Shown: piece by piece, positions 58,854-64,000 of the stretch
How positions within the stretch are numbered: the stretch's first letter is position 1
Layout of the letters: each line of letters opens with the position of its first letter
Assembly (NCBI RefSeq): GCF_029227915.1
Contig: NC_079884.1
Coordinates: 19,160,001 to 19,224,000 of the forward strand
Reading direction: 5' to 3'
DNA: 64,000 nt
Origin: Hydractinia symbiolongicarpus
Lineage: Eukaryota; Cnidaria; Hydrozoa; Anthoathecata; Hydractiniidae
The notes under the pieces: model-generated
Told to the model about the DNA's origin: nothing
Databases searched by the model: none
What the model saw: only the letters and a program-made list of their open reading frames with translations
Made by a program: the position numbers and the translations under genes

Positions 58854-61800
58854 ATGGAGAGAACAATTAAAGAATTGAGAGCAATCGCTAAAGCGCGAGG
58901 CCTACATGGATACTTCAGGATACGTAAAGCTGACTTAGTTGCTTTATTATATACACAGCCTACCCTATTCTCAACACAAGCCATGGACATTTTTGAAAAA
59001 CAAGAGATGGCTAGATCCCGTCCTATTAAGAAGAACATCGAGCCTTACGTTCCCACGTTTGAGGAAATGAACGAGTTTGAACGCCAAGAGCTGAAGAAAA
59101 CTTGTGCAGTAATCAAGAGTAAGCTGCGGGAGTGGTCAGAGTGGCTACTATCACATGTACCAGAGAGTATCAAGAAACCAGTGCAAAGTATATATACATC
59201 GATAAAAACACGAATACTTTCACTATATGCTGGCGCCAAGAAGACACTAGTTAGCGAGGTCGAGGAAGAAGCGAGGGAAGATCATGCTTCAGAGCAACCG
59301 AATCAAGATTTTTCGCCGGAGGAACACAAGCATGCATTACACAAGACATTCAGGAGTTATCGTATAGCTGGTATAGATAGAACAGACATTAATGGGTACT
59401 TGGATATGGTTCGATTAAATGTAAAAACACTCATCGAAAACCAAGTGGAAGAAACGGGATCTGCTAAAATCCAATGCTCCCTATGGATTTTGTGGAAAAA
59501 ACAAATCGATGGTACTAACGAGTTTATAGAAATAGACAAGGTCTTTCATAGCAATATGACAGCAGTATTTCAAGGCACCATCGTGGATGAATCGCTGGAT
59601 ACGATGTTCGCGCAAATGAAAACACATATCGAAAACCCTGCACTACCGAAAAGTGGCTTTAGTATCGGTCGCATTCAACACCTCGATGTTGATTTTCATA
59701 AGCTTAAGCTGACGAGAGGTTCCTCGCATATCGAAACACCACGATGGATCAGTATGAAGAAGGCTATAATTAATCCTAATAACAATGATCAAAAATGTTT
59801 CCGATGGGCTTTAGTAGCCGCCTTGCATCATGAGGATATAGCAAAAGATCCTCAAAGAATAAGCAGGCTCCGGTCATATATAGATCGATATAACTGGCAG
59901 GGTATTAAATTTCCAACATCCATCAAAGATATCAACAAATTTGAGCGGAACAATCCCGACATTGCCGTGAACGTTCTATATACAACAGGGAAGAGCTTTA
60001 ATATCCTGCGTAGATCGGCATTTAACGAACGTGAGAAGCAGGCTAATTTGCTACTAATCACCGATGAGAAGAAAAACCATTACGTAGCCATGTAAAATCT
60101 ATCAAGGTTATTGGGAAGCGAGATATCAAAAAACCATGGGAAAATGCACTTTTGTATAAATTGTTTACAAGGATTTTAAACAGTGGAATCCAGAGAATCA
60201 AGAAGTTCGTCGATCATCTAGAGGATGAGGTAAAACGACTCTACAGCACCTACCCTCACCAGGACATGTTACCACTAACGGAAGTACTAAAAAGGGATCA
60301 CGACTCCGCCACAAGTTGTCACATCTGCATGAAGCCATTCAACGATGAAAATCGTAAAGTTCGGGATCATTGTCACTACACGGGATTATATCGGGGAGCG
60401 GCTTATAATACCTGCAATCTTAAGTATAGGATACCCAACCATGTACCCGTGATATTTCACAACCTATCAGGGTATGACGCCCACTTGTTTATTCGCGAGC
60501 TGAGTGAAAAATATGATACTCAGGATATTGGTTGTATCGCTGAAAACACCGAGAAGTACATCAGCTTCAATGTAAAAATCAAAATCCCATTCGCGTGCAT
60601 AGGGTACGGTGATGGTGAATATTACAAAAAGATCGAAATAAGATTTATAGACAGCTGTCGGTTTATGGCATCAAGCTTGGAGAAATTGGCATCTAATCTT
60701 ATTGGTACGAACACATCAGGCATGAAATGTCGGCAGTGTTCTGATATATGTTTGGAATTCTTGAGCATCAATGATGACTACGTGGCAAGATTTTGGTGTA
60801 AAAATTGTGACTCTAGTACAACGAAGCAGTTAGACAAGGATCGAGTGAAGACCAATACACCAGCCATCAGTTACTACTTTAGCGATGATGATTTCTTCAG
60901 ACTGATGCTTCGAAAAGGCATATATCCATACGAGTACATGGATGACTGGCGACGATTCAAGGAAACGGAGTTACCATCAGATTAGCGATAATGACTACGA
61001 ACATGCCCAGAAGGTTTTGGATGTCATCACTCCAAAGGGCGATGAGGTTAATATGGGGGATTATCATGATATATACCTGGTTATTGATGTCCTATTATTA
61101 ACTGATATTTTTCAAAACTTTCGAGGAGTATGCCATGAGAACTACAAGCTCGATCCCGCCCATTTCTATAGCGCACCAGGCTTGGCATGGAAGGCAGCAC
61201 TTAAGTACACAGAAATCAAACCGGAACTCCTTACGGATCCCGACATGCTCCTCATGTTCTAGAAGGGTATAAGAGAAGGTATAACCCAGGCTGTACACCG
61301 CTATGCGAGAGCGAATAACAAATACATGGGGGACCAATATAATCCTGCGGAGGAGTCGTCATACCTTCAGTATCTGGACACTAACAATCTTTATGGCTGA
61401 GCCATGCAACAGCCCCTTCCAACCCATGGTTTTAAATGGGTGTCGAATATTGATATAATTAATGAAAAGAAGATCGAGAAGCTGGTATCGGATAATAAAC
61501 ACGGCTATTTATTGGAAGTCGACGTAGACTATCCGAATGATTTACATGACAAGCATAACGAGCTGCCTTTCCTGCCGGAGCGTAGGATGATTTACAGAGT
61601 TGAGAAACTAATAGCAAATCGGGAATATATAGACCATAACACGAAGCTGAGAACTGCTGCCAAAAATGACTTTGAGAAGGATTTTTATAAGTTGATGAAC
61701 CTAACAGGCTTTGGAGAAACTATGGAAAATATCCGCAATCACCGGAATATTAAGTTAGTCACGAATGAAGCCGCTAACGCAAAACTCACCATGCAACCAA

Positions 61801-62450
61801 ACTTTAAACTTTGATGGGTATTGAAATGGGTAGAACGGGAATCAAAATAAACAAACCCGTATATATTGGCCAGGCCATACTTGATCTTTCAAACACCGCT
61901 ATGTATGAATTCCACTATGATTTCATGCAGCCGAAATATGGTAGCAAGCTACGGATTTGGTATATGGACACCGATAGTTTTATATACCACATAAGGACTG
62001 AGGATTTTTATCGGGATATTGCCGGTGATGTAGAAGCACGTTTTGACACAAGTGCCTATATTAAAGATGACCTCTCCCCATCGGCAAAAACAAGAAAGTC
62101 GTTGGATTAATGAAAGATAAGCTAGGCGGCAAAATTATAACGCATTTCATCACATTGCGGCCTAAGCCTTATGCCTATAAAGCATTAACGAAAGAGGGTG
62201 GTGATCGCAAAGCAAAGGGCGTGAAGAGGATCATGACTAAAAAATGTATAACCTTCGAGGACTATGAGCAATGTCTGAAGGAAGGCATCGATATTAACAA
62301 AACCCGGAGGTGCATTAATAACAAAGGCCATAATTTATACACCCAGGAAGTGAATAAAATTGCCCTTAATGCCGCTGATGACAAAAGGATCGTTCAGGCG
62401 GATCAAATAACAACGCTCGCAAGAGGCCATTACCGGTTGAAGAAATAAAA
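58854..62450 (+). pseudogene. Polinton/Maverick-type protein-primed DNA polymerase B, broken
   Basis: Replicative polymerase of virus-like self-synthesising transposons. Order: SAP-like N-terminus (TIKELRAIAKARGLHGYF, 58854 on); a region ending near 60095; an endonuclease VII-like zinc region (CHICMKPF, DHCHYTGLYRGAAYNTC, about 60325-60420); exonuclease part (FHNLSGYDAHLFI, DSCRFMASSLEKL); a palm motif around 61380-61400 (DTNNLYG, then a stop); and the catalytic YMDTDS at about 61963. Breaks: stop and frame change at 60093-60152, frameshift near 60960-60985, stops at 61260 and 61398, frame change near 61811, stop/frame change near 62108. The motif blocks are otherwise well kept, so decay looks recent. 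A left element end might lie near 58558. Confidence 0.85.
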
Positions 62451-62609
62451 ATGGAGTTATTGCTACTGATCGCAGCGCTACTACCTTATGTCTGTATCAT
62501 CCTTGGTTATTTGAAATATAGACGAGTATTAATAAAGATGTCTGAATTGATTGATATTTTTAATATTGTCGATACACCAGCAGAGGCTGTTGATCAACCT
62601 ATAGATTAA
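62451..62609 (+). CDS. Small membrane protein downstream of the polymerase
   Basis: ATG at 62451, 52 codons: a hydrophobic N-terminus (MELLLLIAALLPYVCIILGY, one membrane span), then basic residues and an acidic tail, stop TAA at 62607-62609. The same frame stays open for 57 more codons after the stop (ending 62782: DARKSKPSPDVIEKIH, Glu/Lys-rich), so it may be the first part of a longer protein cut by a nonsense change. No family recognised. Confidence 0.5.
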   Translation: MELLLLIAALLPYVCIILGYLKYRRVLIKMSELIDIFNIVDTPAEAVDQPID

Positions 62610-62790
62610 CGCCAGGCTGTGAAGGATGCCCGTAAGTCCAAGCCTTCACCTGATGTTATCGAGAAAATACACGCTGAATTCGTTGAAAAGGAACTCCAGG
62701 AAAAGGGGGAAACGACAGCGAAAGCCATCAGCACTCATATGCGTCCATATGCGTTCAATATGTATTTATTATATGGAATGTAAATAAAGG

Positions 62791-63063
62791 ATGGCTGATA
62801 ATCCAGTATTCACGCCCGAGGAGGATATTGGTAAGCATGATGATAAAGGCGACAAAGAGGATACCAAACAATCAACGCAGTTACCTGGAACATCGGGGAC
62901 TTCAACGCCGGGACAACAGGGAGGTGCGCGTAGACGATTGGGGTTGGGCCTGGAGGCGCAAAGGATGGGGCTATTTCATTCGAAAATTGATAGCCGATAT
63001 ACACATCTTAGAGACGGACTCGGTATGACGCCCAATGCAATGCATTACGATAGGTTCCGATGA
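62791..63063 (+). CDS. Small hypothetical protein of the Polinton-like element
   Basis: 90 codons from ATG 62791 to TGA 63063. An acidic start (FTPEEDIGKHDDKGDKED), a Ser/Thr/Gly/Pro linker, an arginine-rich patch (GGARRRLGLGL) and a C-terminal YTHLRDGLGMTPNAMHYDRF. It lies 8 bases after the end of the preceding frame, gene-like compact spacing as in viral or Polinton genomes. Function unknown. Confidence 0.55.
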   Translation: MADNPVFTPEEDIGKHDDKGDKEDTKQSTQLPGTSGTSTPGQQGGARRRLGLGLEAQRMGLFHSKIDSRYTHLRDGLGMTPNAMHYDRFR

Positions 63064-63184
63064 GGGGGGGACTTATATTAAAGAGGGTTTTGACGGGAAA
63101 AAGATCACTACCTGAAGTAGTACTTACGCTGCAATATGGTAATTTTCCAACTATTGGACAACTCGAAAAGAGGCTGGGTAAATT

Positions 63185-64000
63185 TGACTTGTGACGGCAT
63201 TAGAGCGTGAATATTACGTGTATTATAGAAAAACGATTAGATTAACTTATGAGGACATTAGCGCGTGAGTTCGAATATTTCATATATGAGAAAAAATCAA
63301 TTAATTTGACTTGTGAGCCTATTACTGCATGAAACTGAATATCACGTTTATTATAAAAAATCAATTAGATTGACTTGTGAGGACATTAGCGCGCGACTCC
63401 GAATATGACATATATTATTTTGAACTCAATTACATTGACTTGTGAGGTCATTAGCGCGCGAGTTCAAATATCACATTAATAATGAATTTGGCTTGCGAAG
63501 ATATTACTGCATAAATCTGAATATCACATACATTTGAGAAACAATACGTATATTATAGAAAATCAATAAATTTGACTTGCGAGGACATTGTTATTAGCGC
63601 ATTGGTCCAAGTATTAGGCATATTATAAAAAATCAATTATTTTGACTTGTGGGGACATTAGCGCGTGAATCTGTATATCACATTTATTATAGAAAATCCA
63701 TTAGATTGACTTGGAAGGGCAATTGCTCGTTACTCCAAAAATTATATATATTATTTTATAATCAATTAATTTGACTTGTGAAGACATTACTGCATAAATA
63801 TAAATATCACATTTATTATAGAAAATCCATTAAATTGACTCGTGAGGACATTAGCGCGTGAGTCCGAATATGACGTATATTATTTTAAACTCAATTAAAT
63901 TGACTTGTGAGGACACTAACGCGTTTATCCGAAAATTTTATAACCTGCACAAAAAACAATTTGATTGACTTGTGAGGCACTAGAGCGTGAGTCTAAGTAT
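63185..64000 (+). repeat. Tandem array, about 65-bp unit, at least 13 units, open at right edge
   Basis: Each unit starts TTGACTTGTGAGGACATTAG or a variant; starts fall near 63187, 63245, 63309, 63370, 63436, 63490, 63573, 63640, 63707, 63772, 63836, 63901 and 63966. Most units continue GCGCGTGAGTCCGAATAT; units 3, 6 and 10 instead have TACTGCATAAATCTGAATAT. The array continues past base 64000. Confidence 0.9.

Noticed and set aside
59045-60061. Minus-strand ORFs opposite the polymerase
   Set aside because: Antisense shadows of the polymerase frame.
63185-64000. CRISPR-like array
   Set aside because: Repeats are diverged, adjacent and without unique spacers; eukaryotic tandem repeat.

Overview
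The window is AT-rich animal DNA with spliced genes, long introns and a very high load of transposable elements. The gene content and the element mix (Polinton, hAT with OTU-like genes, THAP/YqaJ elements, tRNA-derived SINEs) point to an early-branching metazoan, most likely a cnidarian. That is inference; no marker here fixes the species.

Two host genes frame the window, on opposite strands and head to head. On the left, minus strand, is a partial SPT2-type histone chaperone gene (SPTY2D1-like, 168-4611; its last exon lies off the left edge). On the right, plus strand, is a complete-looking ZDHHC17/HIP14-type palmitoyltransferase gene (17 coding exons, 33194-56258, 677 residues). It has ankyrin repeats, membrane segments, a DHHC centre and a TTxE motif, and a possible extra first coding exon at 21426-21473. 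Its splice sites and phases were checked exon by exon and all agree.

Almost everything else is mobile or repetitive DNA. 3.37-4.11 kb: a MITE with TAA duplication inside SPTY2D1. 5.26-9.28 kb: a decayed hAT element with an OTU-like gene and a DUF4371-type transposase. 10.0-10.7 kb: a broken C2H2 zinc-finger gene among repeated GGTAACCTCA motifs. 12.3-14.8 kb: a truncated Ty1/copia remnant. 14.9-15.2 kb: a SINE. 15.94-20.40 kb: a well-preserved 4455-bp DNA transposon with 49-bp perfect terminal inverted repeats, a 5-bp target duplication and two convergent genes (a large two-exon protein resembling DUF6589 and a PHD-finger protein), itself sitting in an older MITE. 22.2-25.15 kb: three elements nested in one another, with minisatellites. 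27.4-28.6 kb: a pogo/Tigger relic. 30.6-31.6 and 33.9-35.4 kb: further TAA-flanked elements.

The last ZDHHC17 intron (50.26-56.11 kb) holds a THAP-transposase plus YqaJ/SWIM-nuclease element of ISL2EU type. Its nuclease gene was later split by a 2165-bp hAT-like element with a 5-bp duplication. After ZDHHC17 come an integrase-like fragment, a broken Polinton-type DNA polymerase B gene (58.85-62.45 kb) with two or three small downstream ORFs, and a 65-bp tandem array running off the right edge.

The most unusual item is the 15.94-20.40 kb transposon: near-intact structure, a pair of genes not matching any transposase superfamily I can name with confidence, and clusters of GCAATTGC palindromes inside both ends.
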